64,000 nt of DNA from CBDFKJ01 sp965248805 (GTDB taxonomy: Bacteria > Pseudomonadota > Alphaproteobacteria > UBA6615). Below the pieces are notes generated by a model. It searched no databases. It had not been told where the DNA came from and saw nothing but the letters and a program-made list of their open reading frames with translations. The translations under genes and the position numbers were made by a program. The stretch covers positions 310,001 through 374,000 of the forward strand of contig CBDFKJ010000008.1 of NCBI GenBank assembly GCA_965248805.1. Reading direction: 5' to 3'. This document shows positions 45,918 to 56,637 of the stretch, piece by piece. Numbering within the stretch: the stretch's first letter is position 1; every line of letters starts with the position of its first letter.

Positions 45918-48719
45918 ATGGCCAAGGCCGCGGAGAACGAGAACCCGCATCGCCTCTTCCTGGTCGACGGATCGGGCTACATCTTCCGCGCCTATCACGC
46001 CCTACCGGCAATGAACCGCCCCGACGGCACGCCGGTCAATGCGGTGTACGGCTTCTGCAACATGTTGCTGAAGCTGATGAACGACGCTGACACCGACGGC
46101 ATGGCGGTGATTTTCGACGCTGGCAGTGAGAGCTTCCGCAATGACATCTATCCCGATTACAAGGCGCACCGGCCCGAGGCGCCGGAGGATCTGGTGCCGC
46201 AGTTTGCGTTGATCCGTGAAGCGACGCGGGCCTTCGCGATGCCGTGCATCGAGTTGGAGGGCTACGAGGCGGACGATCTGATCGCCACCTATGCGCGGCG
46301 TGCGCGCGAGGCCGGGCTGGAGGTCGTGATCGTCTCGTCGGACAAGGACCTGATGCAGTTGGTGCGGCCCGGTGTCGAGATGCTCGACCCGATGAAGAAC
46401 AAGCGCCTGACCGAAGACCAGGTGCGCGAGAAGTTCGGCGTCCTGCCGGACAAGGTGATCGACGTGCAATCGCTGGCCGGTGACAGTGTCGACAACGTGC
46501 CGGGCGTGCCGGGCATCGGCGTCAAGACCGCTGCGCAGCTGATCGACGAGTACGGCGATCTCGACAACCTCCTTGAGCATGCGCAGGAGATCAAACAACC
46601 AAAGCGGCGGCAGAACCTGATCGAGTTTGCCGAGCAGGCGCGCATCAGCCGCGAGTTGGTCACACTGAAGGATGACGTTGCGGTCGACGCTGCGATCGAT
46701 TCGTTTCATTTGGCCGAAGCCGACCGCGAGACCCTGAGTGCCTTCCTGGAGGAACAGGGGTTCAATTCGATTCTGGCCCGCCTGCGCACGCGCTGGGGTC
46801 AGACCGAGGACACTGCGGTGGCGGCGCGTCCAAGTGAGGCCGCTTATGAAATGGTCCGCGACGTCGCGGCGCTGCGATCCTGGATCGCGCGCGCGACGGG
46901 TGCGGGCGTCGTGGCCATCGACATCGAAACCACGTCGTCGAACGCAATGCGCGCCGAACTGGTCGGCGTGGCATTGGCGGTGGAGGCGGGTCACGCTTGT
47001 TACGTGCCGCTCGGACATATCGGCGAGGCGCCACCGGACGCGCTCGACCTCGACAACGCCGCAAACGACGTCGGGCCGCAGATCCTCATGGGCGACGCGC
47101 TCACCGCCTTGCGCCCGCTGATCGAGGACGCCGCTGTTTTGAAAGTCGGGCACAATCTGAAATTCGACCTCTTGGTGCTGGCGGAAGCGTTCGCCCGCGC
47201 GTTGCCGGACGCGGCGGCGCTGGCGCCGGTCTCGATCGACGACACGATGCTATTGAGCTTCGTGCTGGACGCCGGCCGCAGCAGCCATGGTCTCGGCGAG
47301 CTTGCCGCGACCCATCTAGGTCACACGATGATCAAGCACGGCGACGTCGTGGGCACCGGCAAGAACCAGATCACGTTCGCACAGGTCGCGCTCGACGCCG
47401 CGCGCGACTACGCGGCGGAGGTTGCCGACTACGCCTGGCGCGTTCACCGCGCGCAGAAGCGGCGGCTGGTGAGCGACCACATGGCGACGATGTACGAGTG
47501 CATCGAACGGCCGTTGGTGCCGGTCATCGTGGCGATGGAGCGTGCCGGCATCCTGGTCGACCGCGAGGTGCTCGACCGCCTGGGCCAATCCTTCGATGCG
47601 CGCCGGCAGGTGCTGGAGGAAGAGGCGCAGAAGTTGGCGGGTACCCCGTTCAATGTCGGCTCGCCCAAGCAGCTCGGCGAAATCCTGTTTGACAGCATGG
47701 GCTTGCCCGGCGGCCGCAAGGGCAAGACCGGTGCCTATGCCACCGGCGCCGACGTGCTGGAGGAACTTGCCGCACAGGGGCAGGAGCTGCCGCGAAAAGT
47801 GCTCGATTGGCGCCTGGTCTCGAAGCTGAAGAGCACCTACACCGACGCGCTGGTCGGACAGATCCATCCGCGCACAGGCCGCGTCCACACCGCCTTCGCG
47901 ATGGCGGTCGCCCAAACCGGCCGGCTGTCGTCGAACGATCCGAATCTGCAGAACATTCCGGTGCGCACCGAGGAAGGTCGGCAGATCCGAGCGGCGTTTG
48001 TCGCCCCGCCGGGGCATAAGCTGGTGTCGCTCGACTATTCGCAGATCGAGCTGCGCATCGTCGCGCAAACCGCCAATGTCGGCGCGCTGATCGAGGCCTT
48101 CGCGGCCGGCGACGATATTCATTCGCTGACCGCGAGCCAGGTATTTTCGGTGCCGATGGCCGATCTCGATCCGTTGCTGCGGCGGCAGGCCAAGGCGATC
48201 AATTTCGGCATCATCTATGGCATCAGTCCGTTCGGTCTGGCGCGCAATCTCGGCATCGAGCGCGCCGCGGCCAAGGCCTATATCGACGCCTATTTCGAGC
48301 GCTACCCCGGTATCCACGACTACATGGAGTCGATGCGCCGCGCCGCGCGTGACGACGGCGTCGTGCGCACGCTGTTCGGCCGCAAGATCCATCTCGGCGG
48401 CATACACGACAAGAAACCGGCGGTGCGCAGCTTCGCCGAGCGTCAGGCCATCAATGCCCCCATTCAGGGTACGGCTGCGGACATCATCAAGCGCGCGATG
48501 ATCCATGTGCCGCCGGCTTTAACGCAGGCCGGTTTGGGTGCCCGCATGTTGCTCCAGGTTCATGACGAACTTCTGCTCGAAGTGCCGGACAACGAGGTTT
48601 CGGCAACGGTCGGGGTGGTGCGTGCGGTCATGGAAGAAGCGCCGTTGCCGGCGCTCAGACTGCGCGTTCCGTTGGTTGCCGACGCTGGGGTCGGCGACGA
48701 TTGGGCGCAAGCGCATTAG
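45918..48719 (+). CDS. polA: DNA polymerase I
   Basis: The product has 933 residues. The 5'-3' exonuclease domain (1-290) has LFLVDGSGYIFRAYHALP, EADDLIATYAR and GDSVDNVPGVPGIGVKTA. The 3'-5' exonuclease (about 310-500) has VAIDIETTSSNAM and HNLKFDLLVL, so proofreading residues are kept. The polymerase domain has motif A LVSLDYSQIELRIVA, motif B RRQAKAINFGIIYGISPFG and motif C LLQVHDELLLEVP. It fills gaps and removes primers in replication and repair. ATG 45918 gives the usual N-terminus; the gene is intact despite many damaged neighbours. Confidence 0.97.
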   Translation: MAKAAENENPHRLFLVDGSGYIFRAYHALPAMNRPDGTPVNAVYGFCNMLLKLMNDADTDGMAVIFDAGSESFRNDIYPDYKAHRPEAPEDLVPQFALIREATRAFAMPCIELEGYEADDLIATYARRAREAGLEVVIVSSDKDLMQLVRPGVEMLDPMKNKRLTEDQVREKFGVLPDKVIDVQSLAGDSVDNVPGVPGIGVKTAAQLIDEYGDLDNLLEHAQEIKQPKRRQNLIEFAEQARISRELVTLKDDVAVDAAIDSFHLAEADRETLSAFLEEQGFNSILARLRTRWGQTEDTAVAARPSEAAYEMVRDVAALRSWIARATGAGVVAIDIETTSSNAMRAELVGVALAVEAGHACYVPLGHIGEAPPDALDLDNAANDVGPQILMGDALTALRPLIEDAAVLKVGHNLKFDLLVLAEAFARALPDAAALAPVSIDDTMLLSFVLDAGRSSHGLGELAATHLGHTMIKHGDVVGTGKNQITFAQVALDAARDYAAEVADYAWRVHRAQKRRLVSDHMATMYECIERPLVPVIVAMERAGILVDREVLDRLGQSFDARRQVLEEEAQKLAGTPFNVGSPKQLGEILFDSMGLPGGRKGKTGAYATGADVLEELAAQGQELPRKVLDWRLVSKLKSTYTDALVGQIHPRTGRVHTAFAMAVAQTGRLSSNDPNLQNIPVRTEEGRQIRAAFVAPPGHKLVSLDYSQIELRIVAQTANVGALIEAFAAGDDIHSLTASQVFSVPMADLDPLLRRQAKAINFGIIYGISPFGLARNLGIERAAAKAYIDAYFERYPGIHDYMESMRRAARDDGVVRTLFGRKIHLGGIHDKKPAVRSFAERQAINAPIQGTAADIIKRAMIHVPPALTQAGLGARMLLQVHDELLLEVPDNEVSATVGVVRAVMEEAPLPALRLRVPLVADAGVGDDWAQAH

Positions 48720-48841
48720 AAATTGCGCGTCGCGCCGCAATCGGAATCAAGATTGCGTCATCGCGGAAACGCGCGCTATCATCATTGCCGCGGTGACTGT
48801 TGACACCGGAATGGCTTCATCATTGCTTGAGTCTCCCAAAC

Positions 48842-49315
48842 ATGAACGACCCCAGAAGTGAGCCGGTATCCGCTATCGTCAAGTGGTTCAATCCAACGAA
48901 AGGCTACGGTTTCGTGCAACCCGCCGAAGGAGAGGGCGACGTTTTCCTACACGCCTCGGTGGTGCGCCGTTTGGGACATCACGACTTGCCGGACGGCACC
49001 AAGATTATGTGCGACATCGTCGACGGGCCGCGAGGGCCGCAGGTCTCTGAAATCCACGATGTAACGATGGCCGATCCGCCGGACCCATCCGAACTGGACG
49101 CCGACGCGGTGACAGTGGAGGGCACGGTAAAATTCTATGACGCGGTGCGCGGCTACGGATTTGCGGTGCCGGATGACGGAAGTCGGGACATTTTCATCTC
49201 CAGCCGGTCGCTCGAGCGGTCTGGCGTGATGAACCTTGAGCCCGAGCAGCGTATTCGCATGTCGACCAGCGAGGGCAAGAAAGGACCGATGGCGCTAAGC
49301 GTCGAAACATTATAG
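48842..49315 (+). CDS. Double cold-shock-domain protein
   Basis: The product has 157 residues with two CspA-type domains. The first is VSAIVKWFNPTKGYGFVQPA...DVFLHASVVRR (RNP1 KGYGFV, RNP2 VFLHAS). The second is EGTVKFYDAVRGYGFAVPD...DIFISSRSLERSG (RGYGFAV, IFISSR). They bind single-stranded RNA or DNA. Tandem CSD proteins of this length are common in Alphaproteobacteria. ATG 48842 has no strong ribosome site; an upstream start in the same frame at 48800 is possible but adds an unrelated stretch. Confidence 0.9.
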   Translation: MNDPRSEPVSAIVKWFNPTKGYGFVQPAEGEGDVFLHASVVRRLGHHDLPDGTKIMCDIVDGPRGPQVSEIHDVTMADPPDPSELDADAVTVEGTVKFYDAVRGYGFAVPDDGSRDIFISSRSLERSGVMNLEPEQRIRMSTSEGKKGPMALSVETL

Positions 49316-52027
49316 CCGCCGCGGCTGCAGAGGACCGACGCGGGCCACACTGTGCGGACTTGGCGTTGGTGCAGTGGTGGGCGAGCGCGGATTATGGCTT
49401 CGGCGGGTCTCGGGTTGCTTGTGTGGCTTCGGAGTGATCGCCCCCGAGCCGGGCGAGCAACGCATCGCTCTCAACCAAATCGGGGCACTGAAACCCCTCG
49501 GTAAAAGGCTGGCGTGCGTTCGCGAGCATTTCGCGTGCCGCTGGCTGCAGGTTCCTGCGCTCCCACAAGCGCGCCAAGCTCAGGGCCGCGCGTAGCTCCA
49601 TCGACCGCGCACGCAGCGATCGTGCGATCTCCAAGGACTTGCAATAACTGTCCTCGGCAGCGCCTTCCGCACCGCTGGACATGAGCAACTGACCGCGAAG
49701 ACGATGAAGCTCTGCACTCCAGAAGCGTTCGCCCTTGCTCTCAATCATCGTCACCGCCACGTCCAAGGGCGCCAGACCGTCATCGGCGCGGCCGGCCGCG
49801 GCGAGTGCCTCGGCCAGCATGCCGAGGTACATCGGCACGCCGAGCCGGGCGCCGGTTTGCTGCCAGCGCGCGAGACCATCGCGAATTTGTTCGATACCCG
49901 CATCGGCGTCGCCTTCGAGCGCCGTGGCCCAGCCGGAGACAACGCCGGCCGTCGCCATCCAAAACGGAAAGCGCTGCTGGCGGCACAGCTCGATGCACTG
50001 ATCGGCCAACGCCTTCGCCTGCGCCGGCTCGCGCCGCGACACCCGCAGCATCGCCGCGAATAACAGCGCCGCGGCTTGCGTATGTGGCTGGCGCAGGTCT
50101 TGGCTCAGCCGCACGGCGTCGTCAAGCAACGCAACCGCCCGCTCCGGGTAGCCGAGATACCATTCGCTCCAACCCAGATAGATGCGTCCGCTGGTGCCCG
50201 GGTCCTGGGCAAGCGCCACGGCAAGATGCCCATGGCGTTCGCGGTCATAGGTGTCGACCACGCGTTGCATGTAGGAGCGGGTCTCCAAGAACCGTCCTTG
50301 GAAGAACAGGCAGGTGCCCAATACGCGATCGGCCTCGAATTGGAATACTTCGTCGCCCGCACTCTTGGCGTGGCGCGACAACTCGCCCGCGAGTTCGGTC
50401 GCCTGCAGGATCTCGCCGCGCGTCAAATGGAACAGGAACAGGCCGCGCAGGGCCCGGAACTGTGCCATTCCATCGCCGTCGTTGCGGCACATGTTACGTG
50501 CGCGCGCGAACACGGCCTCGACGTCGCTTGAGGCGCAACCCTTGCTGGCCATGAGAATGGGACCCAGCGCCGACAGGACCGTCAGTTCCAAGTCGTTGCG
50601 CGCCACACGATCGGAGACCTGCGGGAGCAGTTGTCTTGCTTTCTCCAGGAGGTCGGCGGCCAGTGTGACTGCAGATCGCTCGCTGGCACGTTGCCCAGCT
50701 ATCAACCAATAGCGCACCGCCTCGACCGGCTGCTGGGCTTCGGTGAAGTGATGTGCAACGCGTGCCGGCTCGGCCGCGGCGAGTGACGGGAAACGGTCTA
50801 CGAGCGCGGTCGCGACGCGGTTGTGAATGCGTCGGCGCTTACTGCGCAGCAAAGACTGTTCCGCAGCATCGCGCACCAGCGCGTGCTTAAACTCGTAGAA
50901 GGGCTTCGGAGACGTCCTCGCGGCGGAAGATCAGGCCGGCTTGTTCCAACCCGGACAAGGCCCCGACCAGAGCTTCCCGATCAAGATCGGTCGCCGCAGC
51001 CAACAGTTCCAGCGAAAAACTGCGACCGATCGTTGCGGCGATCTGTGCCACCTCCTTCACCGGCGCCGGCCGGTCGAGGCGGGCCATCAGGGAATCATGC
51101 AACGTCGCCGGTATCGCCGCCGGCGGCAGGGGGGCGTGCAACCGCAATGCGCCGCCGTCCTCTTTCAGATAGCCGGCGTCCAGGATCATCTGAGTGAGTT
51201 CCTCGACGAACAGCGGAACGCCATCGGTGCGGTCGACGATCGGGCCCAAGACTTCTGCCGGTAACTCGCGGCGCCCGGCGACTTCGCGCGCCAGCGCCAT
51301 GGTCTCATCGGCGCTCAATCGCGTCAGGCTCAATCGCTTGATATGGGGTTCATCCGGCCAGTGCGGCGTATGATCCGGGCGATAAGTGATCACGACCAGC
51401 ATCGGTACTTCGCGTGTGCGCGCGACCAGGCGGCCCAGGTATTCCAGTGTTGCCGGATCGATCCAATGCACATCCTCGCAAATCACCAGCACCAGGCAGG
51501 CCTTGGTGCGGTCGACAACGAGGTCGACCAGGATGTCGAGGGTCGCTTCCTTGGTGCGCTGCGCGCTGTCGGTCTGGGCGGCGGGCCGGCCAGGCGCGCG
51601 CAGCGATAACAGCGATCCCAGGACCGGCAAGGCGGAATCGGCCGCCGGCCCCAGCAGACTGCGCAGCTTTTCGTAGCGGACTTCGTCCCGATCCGCATTC
51701 GAGATGCCGGCAGCGCGTTGAAACTGGCGGATGACCGGCTGCAGGGCGCCGCTCTGGTACATCGGACAACGGTAGTAGCGCAGCGTCGCGCCGTCGGTGC
51801 GCCGCTGACTCTGACGCAGGATTTGCGTCAGGCGCGACTTTCCGATGCCCGGCTCGCCGGAGATCAGAACCGCATGGCCCGTTCCGTTGCAGGTTGAGGT
51901 CCACAACTGGCGCATGAGTTCGGCTTCGCCGGTTCGCCCGATCAACGGAACCAAGCCGCCGGCGTGCAGCGCCGCAAAACGGCTCTCGGCCTGTCCGGGC
52001 CCGACGACCCGCCAAGCCGTGACCGGC

Positions 52028-52050
52028 GTCGGTGTAGGGGGACAAAAGTC
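52028..52050 (+). repeat. Target duplication and left terminal repeat of element B
   Basis: GTCGG (52028-52032) then TGTAGGGGGACAAAAGTC (52033-52050). It pairs with the right end at 57682-57704. Confidence 0.88.
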
Positions 52051-52060
52051 TTTGAGAATT

Positions 52061-52100
52061 GCGAAGAGGTGCGAAGTGGTGCGAAGAGCTGCGACGAGGC
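52061..52100 (+). repeat. Four tandem 10-bp iterons at the left end of element B
   Basis: GCGAAGAGGT, GCGAAGTGGT, GCGAAGAGCT and GCGACGAGGC at 52061, 52071, 52081 and 52091. They begin 28 bp from the terminus. Element A has the same number, period and position. The period is not a multiple of three, so coding does not explain it. Confidence 0.85.
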
Positions 52101-52565
52101 CTTGTTATTCAAAGGCTTGCGGCGCGGCGGCGATCGGATGGTCTAGAGACGAAAGTCTTTGTGAATCCGCCGTTCACCGGGCGTAAATGGCCTGGAAAAG
52201 ATGATTTTCGGGCCGTTTCAGGGGCTGTTTATTGGGCGGTAAATTAAGGCCGTTTCGAGGGGTCTGAAATTGCCGCCCGTTTCCAGCATTGCGATCAGAG
52301 GCCCAATTTGCTACGCGAGGGGCAGTCGCAGCCCTCCAAGGCACCTACTCTTTCAACGGTTCCAGTTTCTACGCACTTGTCGCAGGTCTCTATGTCGGGC
52401 CCGGTGGTAAGACTGCGCGCCCGTCGTCCATTGCCTTCAGAACGGAGCGCCACCTCGTTGTAATCGCGCCAAGCCTGACCTAGAGTGTGCCCCCGGCGCC
52501 TGAGTTCACGGCTGGCCGGCCTTTCGAGGCCGCGGGGATGTTCCGACCCCCCAGGCGCCACCTCT
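52101..52565. other. Non-coding left arm of element B
   Basis: No supported gene lies here. At 52151-52166 is an internal copy of the box AAAGTCTTTGTGAATC, followed by a block shared with element A to about 52268. AAATGGCCTGGAAAA at 52180-52200 recurs at the right end (57640-57655, complement). At 52300-52483 a plus-strand frame ends ...GAVAALQGTYSFNGSSFYAL and then a stop; it may be the tail of a lost phage gene, but I cannot assign it. Confidence 0.55.
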
Positions 52566-53756
52566 TTACGGCAGCGATCTCAAGCGCCTTTCCGCCCGGC
52601 GAAGCTGCTCCTTGTCTGCCCGGTGATAGGTGGCGAGGAAGGTTTTGCGTCCATCCCTGGTCGCCTTGATCACTGCCCTCCAGAGACGGCCATCATCGTC
52701 CAGGAATCCAATGGTGACGCGCTCGCCTTCCACGAACACTTCCCCCTCGTCGAATATTCGCTGGATACGGGCGTAGTCGCCGGGCGCGAGCTCGGGATGG
52801 CGGATGGTCTGCTTGGCGGCGGTCTCGCCGGAGAGGCGGACGGTGTGGGACCGGCCTCCGATGGCTTTTCTGATCGCTTTGGGCACGACCGCGACCGGCC
52901 AATCACCGTCGGAGGCACCGGAGAGATGGCGCGCGAACAGCGGTGTCCGCCAGGGCCGGCCGATGGCGGCCCTGGCCAACGCTTCAGGTGCGGTGTCGAT
53001 CTTGGCGATGAGGCGGTCGGCGGCGTCCCTGCCGGGGTTGATCCGCCCGACGTTGTGGGCGAAGCCGGGGTCGATGCCGGCTGGGACACGTTGGGTCTGT
53101 CCGGTGCGGCGGTTGACCCAGCGGCGGGTTTGTTGCGAGCCGGGCGGCGGGCCGGACGAGACCTTGTAGCCGTAGCGCTCGAGATCGTCGTCGGAGAGTT
53201 GCTGGACGATGCAGCGGCAGCGCCAGCCGTTGGGCGGATAGTGAGTGTGCCAGAAGGGATGGTCGACGGGCAGCACGGTGCCGTGCCAGGCGGCATGCTG
53301 GGGCCTGGTGCGGGCGTCCCGGACAGCCACATAGCGCAGGTACGGCATCTGCTCCTTGAGGCGCTCGATGCCCTGCCAGCAGCCGTGGGCGTAGGCCATG
53401 CGGACGTTGGTGTCGAAAATGATGCGCAGGCGCCGCGGCGAGCCGAGTTGGACCATGCGGGTCTCGCCGGTGACCGGGTCGAGCATGGGCTGGCGGCCCC
53501 ACCAGCCTTTCTTGCGCAGCGTGGGCTCGAGGTTGTCGCGGAACCAGTCGAAGGTCCGGCCGTCGGCAATCGCCGCGTCCATGGCCCCCCGGATGTCCTG
53601 GAGGATGTCGAGCTTCATGGCCTTGGCGACGGTGAAGCTCCTGACATGGGTGGCGGCGTCGGTATCGCGCCAGTCGAAGCCGACATGGAAGCCTTTGGCG
53701 CGGAAATGCTTGACGGCTTCCTCGGGCGGGATATCGAGGATCTCGGGCTCGGGCAC
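52566..53756 (-). CDS. Mu gpF-like head-morphogenesis protein with nuclease-toxin-like C-terminus
   Basis: The product has 396 residues, with start GTG 53756, 7 bp after the portal stop. The N-terminal two thirds fit the SPP1 gp7/Mu F family: PEEAVKHFRAKGFHVGFDWR, FDTNVRMAYAHGCWQGIERL, VAVRDARTRPQHAAWHGTVL and HYPPNGWRCRCIVQQLSDDD. These proteins act in capsid assembly near the portal. The last ~110 residues (RSHTVRLSGETAAKQTIRHP, DYARIQRIFDEGEV, ATRDGRKTFLATYHRADKEQLRR) look like the barnase/EndoU/RelE-type RNase domains appended to some phage head proteins. That second assignment is by pattern only. Confidence 0.8.
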   Translation of the reverse strand: MPEPEILDIPPEEAVKHFRAKGFHVGFDWRDTDAATHVRSFTVAKAMKLDILQDIRGAMDAAIADGRTFDWFRDNLEPTLRKKGWWGRQPMLDPVTGETRMVQLGSPRRLRIIFDTNVRMAYAHGCWQGIERLKEQMPYLRYVAVRDARTRPQHAAWHGTVLPVDHPFWHTHYPPNGWRCRCIVQQLSDDDLERYGYKVSSGPPPGSQQTRRWVNRRTGQTQRVPAGIDPGFAHNVGRINPGRDAADRLIAKIDTAPEALARAAIGRPWRTPLFARHLSGASDGDWPVAVVPKAIRKAIGGRSHTVRLSGETAAKQTIRHPELAPGDYARIQRIFDEGEVFVEGERVTIGFLDDDGRLWRAVIKATRDGRKTFLATYHRADKEQLRRAERRLRSLP

Positions 53757-53762
53757 GGCGGA

Positions 53763-55217
53763 TCAGTCGTCGCCGGCGTCGTCATCCACCAGCCCGGCCT
53801 CACCGGAGAGCTCGGCCGAGAAGGCCGCGCGGTGGAGCTTGGTCGCCACCGGCGTCTCATCCATGCGGCCGTACAGGCCACCGAGGCCGTCGCGCACGTC
53901 CTGGAAGCCATCGGCATTGCGGATGGCATCGAGGACGGGCTCGATCATGGGCTCCATGAGGGGTTGCCAGCCGTCGAGCTCGGCGGCGAGCGCCCGGTCG
54001 ATGGAATCGTCCCGGCCGGCTTCGGCAAAGGCGAACCGCTGCTCGGCGCTTGGCGCCGGCGCGTCCTCCCATTCGCCGCCGTAGGTGTCCTCGATGTAGC
54101 GCCGGGCCGGGCGCATCCCGCTCATGCGGGCGACGATCTCGTCGCGGGCGGCGCGGGCGCCCAGGTCCTCGGGCGGGGCGATCTCGCGCACGACGCGGGG
54201 ACAGGCTGCGCCGGGATGGTTCCAATCGGTGAGCCAGCGGGCGACGGTGCGCTCGACGCCGGAGCAGATCATGCGCGACAGCGTGGCGACGCGTTCGTCA
54301 CGCACCAGCTTCTGCACCTCGGCGGTGCCCTTCCACGGCCCCATCTCGGTGGTCGCGGTCTGCAACAGGACGGCCTCGACGATGAGGGCGTCCATGTATT
54401 TGCAGAACTGGGCATGATCGCCGCCGCTGCGCCGGGTGGCCTCGAGGAACGTAATCTCCTGACCCTCTGGGATGGCGATGCCGGCACCCTGGGCCAACCG
54501 CTGGAGGGTCTCGAGGAGACGGTCGACCTCTTCGGTTGTCGCGTTGCGGCCGTGTTTGCCCATGGGCGTCGGGGTGCCGAACTTCTCGAGTGCCACGGCC
54601 CAGTGGCGGATGCCGTTGCGCTTCAGCCAGACCGGCCAGAAGCAGAGCCGGGCGGCGCCGGGCCCGTGGGCCTGGCCGCCGTGCTCGGCGGGCATGCGGG
54701 CGAGCCAGAACTTGGCCTCGGGCACCGGCGCGCCGCGAGGGTGGGTCCGGCTGATCAGGCGCAGGTCCCCGTCCGTGCCGAAGCGGAAGCGCTCGGGCGC
54801 ACGGGTGCGGATGGCGGCGATCTCGACCCGGCCGCCGGCCGGTTGCCAGATGATCTCGGCCACCGAATAGCCGTACCAGACGGCGTGGGCCATCTCGCGG
54901 AAGGCGGTATCGAAGTCGGCCGCCGCGAGCTGCTCGGCGAGGTCCTCGGCCGCCGCGGCATCGCGGCGCCCCGGCCCTCCCGGCTCGACGCGCCAGGGGA
55001 TGGCCGAGACCGCATCGAGCAGTTGGGCAAGGCTGGTGGCGGCCTTCTCGTCGCGCAGGGTCTCGCGCCAGGCCGCCGGCCCGCCGCGTAGAATGCTCTG
55101 TGGCGATCCCGTAGCGCCGATGAACGGCGAGAGCGCGGCATCGATGCCGCCGCCGGTGGCGGCGACCTCGCCGCGGGGCGGCCGCGCCGGGGTCTTTGAT
55201 CTGCGGTTGCGCGCCAT
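53763..55217 (-). CDS. Mu gp29-like portal protein (DUF935)
   Basis: The product has 484 residues. The start ATG 55217 overlaps the terminase stop (TGATG). Typical DUF935 blocks are LRDEKAATSLAQLLDAVSAI PWRVEPG, FREMAHAVWYGYSVAEIIWQ and GKHGRNATTEEVDRLLETLQ, followed by IPEGQEITFLEATRRSGGDH. In Mu-like phages this protein forms the dodecameric portal through which DNA is packaged. Length is full and there is no defect. It is followed by the gpF-like gene as in Mu. Confidence 0.88.
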   Translation of the reverse strand: MARNRRSKTPARPPRGEVAATGGGIDAALSPFIGATGSPQSILRGGPAAWRETLRDEKAATSLAQLLDAVSAIPWRVEPGGPGRRDAAAAEDLAEQLAAADFDTAFREMAHAVWYGYSVAEIIWQPAGGRVEIAAIRTRAPERFRFGTDGDLRLISRTHPRGAPVPEAKFWLARMPAEHGGQAHGPGAARLCFWPVWLKRNGIRHWAVALEKFGTPTPMGKHGRNATTEEVDRLLETLQRLAQGAGIAIPEGQEITFLEATRRSGGDHAQFCKYMDALIVEAVLLQTATTEMGPWKGTAEVQKLVRDERVATLSRMICSGVERTVARWLTDWNHPGAACPRVVREIAPPEDLGARAARDEIVARMSGMRPARRYIEDTYGGEWEDAPAPSAEQRFAFAEAGRDDSIDRALAAELDGWQPLMEPMIEPVLDAIRNADGFQDVRDGLGGLYGRMDETPVATKLHRAAFSAELSGEAGLVDDDAGDD

Positions 55218-56633
55218 CAGTGCCAGCCGCTCCAGTCGGTGCCGCCGTTGACGATGTTGAGGCGCCGGTCGATGGCGTAGGCATCATTGTCGCCGCCGTA
55301 GGCGGCCAGCCCTGAGTAACGGCCATTGGTGGTGCGCGCGGTAAAGGGCCCGGTCGTATCGGCCGCCGCGGCGCAGGCCAAGGCAATGGCCCAGAAGCGG
55401 TCGGCATGGCCGTCGGTGGCGCTGCGTTCGGCGACAAGACGGGGGGCGCCGGTGGCGCCGGCCTCGGCGCGCACGCTGTGCAGGTCGCGCCTGAGCTCGT
55501 CATCGGCGGGAATGCGCAGGCGGCGGTCTTCCAGGACCTCGCGCAGAGCCGTGGCGACATCGAGCTTGCGGGGTGCGGACATCTGCACCCCCTCGACGTG
55601 CAGCCGGCCGTGCGTGTCCTGAAGGCGTTCGACCATCATCTCGCCCATGCCGGTCTGGTCGACCGCGATGCGCAGTGGCCGGTAGCGCCGATCGAGTGCG
55701 GCGACGATCGCCTCCTGCTCGGAAAAGGTGATGTTGTGGCGAACCACCAGCTCGCGCAGCCAGAGCACGTCGCCCACCGTCTCGACCGCGGCGGCGACCC
55801 AGAGGTCGTGGCGGCGCGCGATGTCGATGCCGATATGGGCCGGACCGCCCGCATAGCCGTCGGGCGCTCCGGCACCGGTGTCTTCGGCGGCGCGGATCAG
55901 CTCCCAGGCGAGCCAGGCACCGGCACCGGCCGACGGTACGCAATCCAACTCCTCCGCCGCGCGGATGCCGTATCGGTGGCGGATCTCCGCCTCCCACACC
56001 GCCTCGGCCTCTGGTGACCAGTCCTGCCCCGTAACCGCACAGATGCGTTCGTACAGCCCCTCGGCGAGCGCCTGTCCCAAGGTGACCGTATGCAGGCTGC
56101 CGGAGGTCACGCCGTCGCGGATATCGCGCACCAGCGCGGCAAACGGCGAGGCCTCGCCGTCATGGGTCGAGAGGACATGCACGCGGCCGCCCCACAGGCC
56201 GAAGGCCAGTGCGGCCTTGAGCACCTCGCCGAGGTCGTCGACGAAGGCGGCCTCGTCGATGACGGCGACATCGCCCGGCCGGCCCTTGGAGCGGAAGGCG
56301 CGCGGCGCCGCCCCTTCGATGGCGGCGCGGATCGCGGCCGCGGTATCGGCCGTGAGGCCGGCCTTGGTTGCAGCCTTGTCGGCGGCGTGGGCCGCTTCTC
56401 TCAGAACCTGACGGCGCTCGCGGCGGATCGAGATCGAGGCCCGCGCGACCTCGGCAAGGGCACGGGCGGCAGCAGTGATCTGCTTCATGTCGCCCCGTTC
56501 GGCGGCGAGCAGGAGATCGAAGATAAGGGTCTGCACTTGGCGCAAGGCGCCCTCGGCCAGGGCGCCGGCATCGTCAGGCGTGGCCGCCAGCAGGGTTTCC
56601 GCCTGCTCGGTGGCCAGACGGGTCTGCTCGATC
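55217..56633 (-). pseudogene. Fusion of DUF3486 (Mu gp27) C-terminus to terminase large subunit (gp28)
   Basis: Residues from about 56633 to 56310 match the C-terminal half of the small DUF3486/gp27 protein: EQTRLATEQAETLLAATPDD, RQVQTLIFDLLLAAERGD, AATKAGLTADTAAAIRAAIE. Without a stop the frame becomes the terminase: RSKGRPGDVAVIDEAAFVDD (Walker B), VHVLSTHDGEASPFAALVRD, then the nuclease part HIGIDIARRHDLWVAAAVET and VDQTGMGEMMVERLQ. The terminase N-terminus with Walker A is missing. An in-frame deletion has therefore joined the two adjacent Mu genes. ATP-driven packaging should be lost; the nuclease domain remains. Confidence 0.8.
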
Positions 56634-56637
56634 CGAG

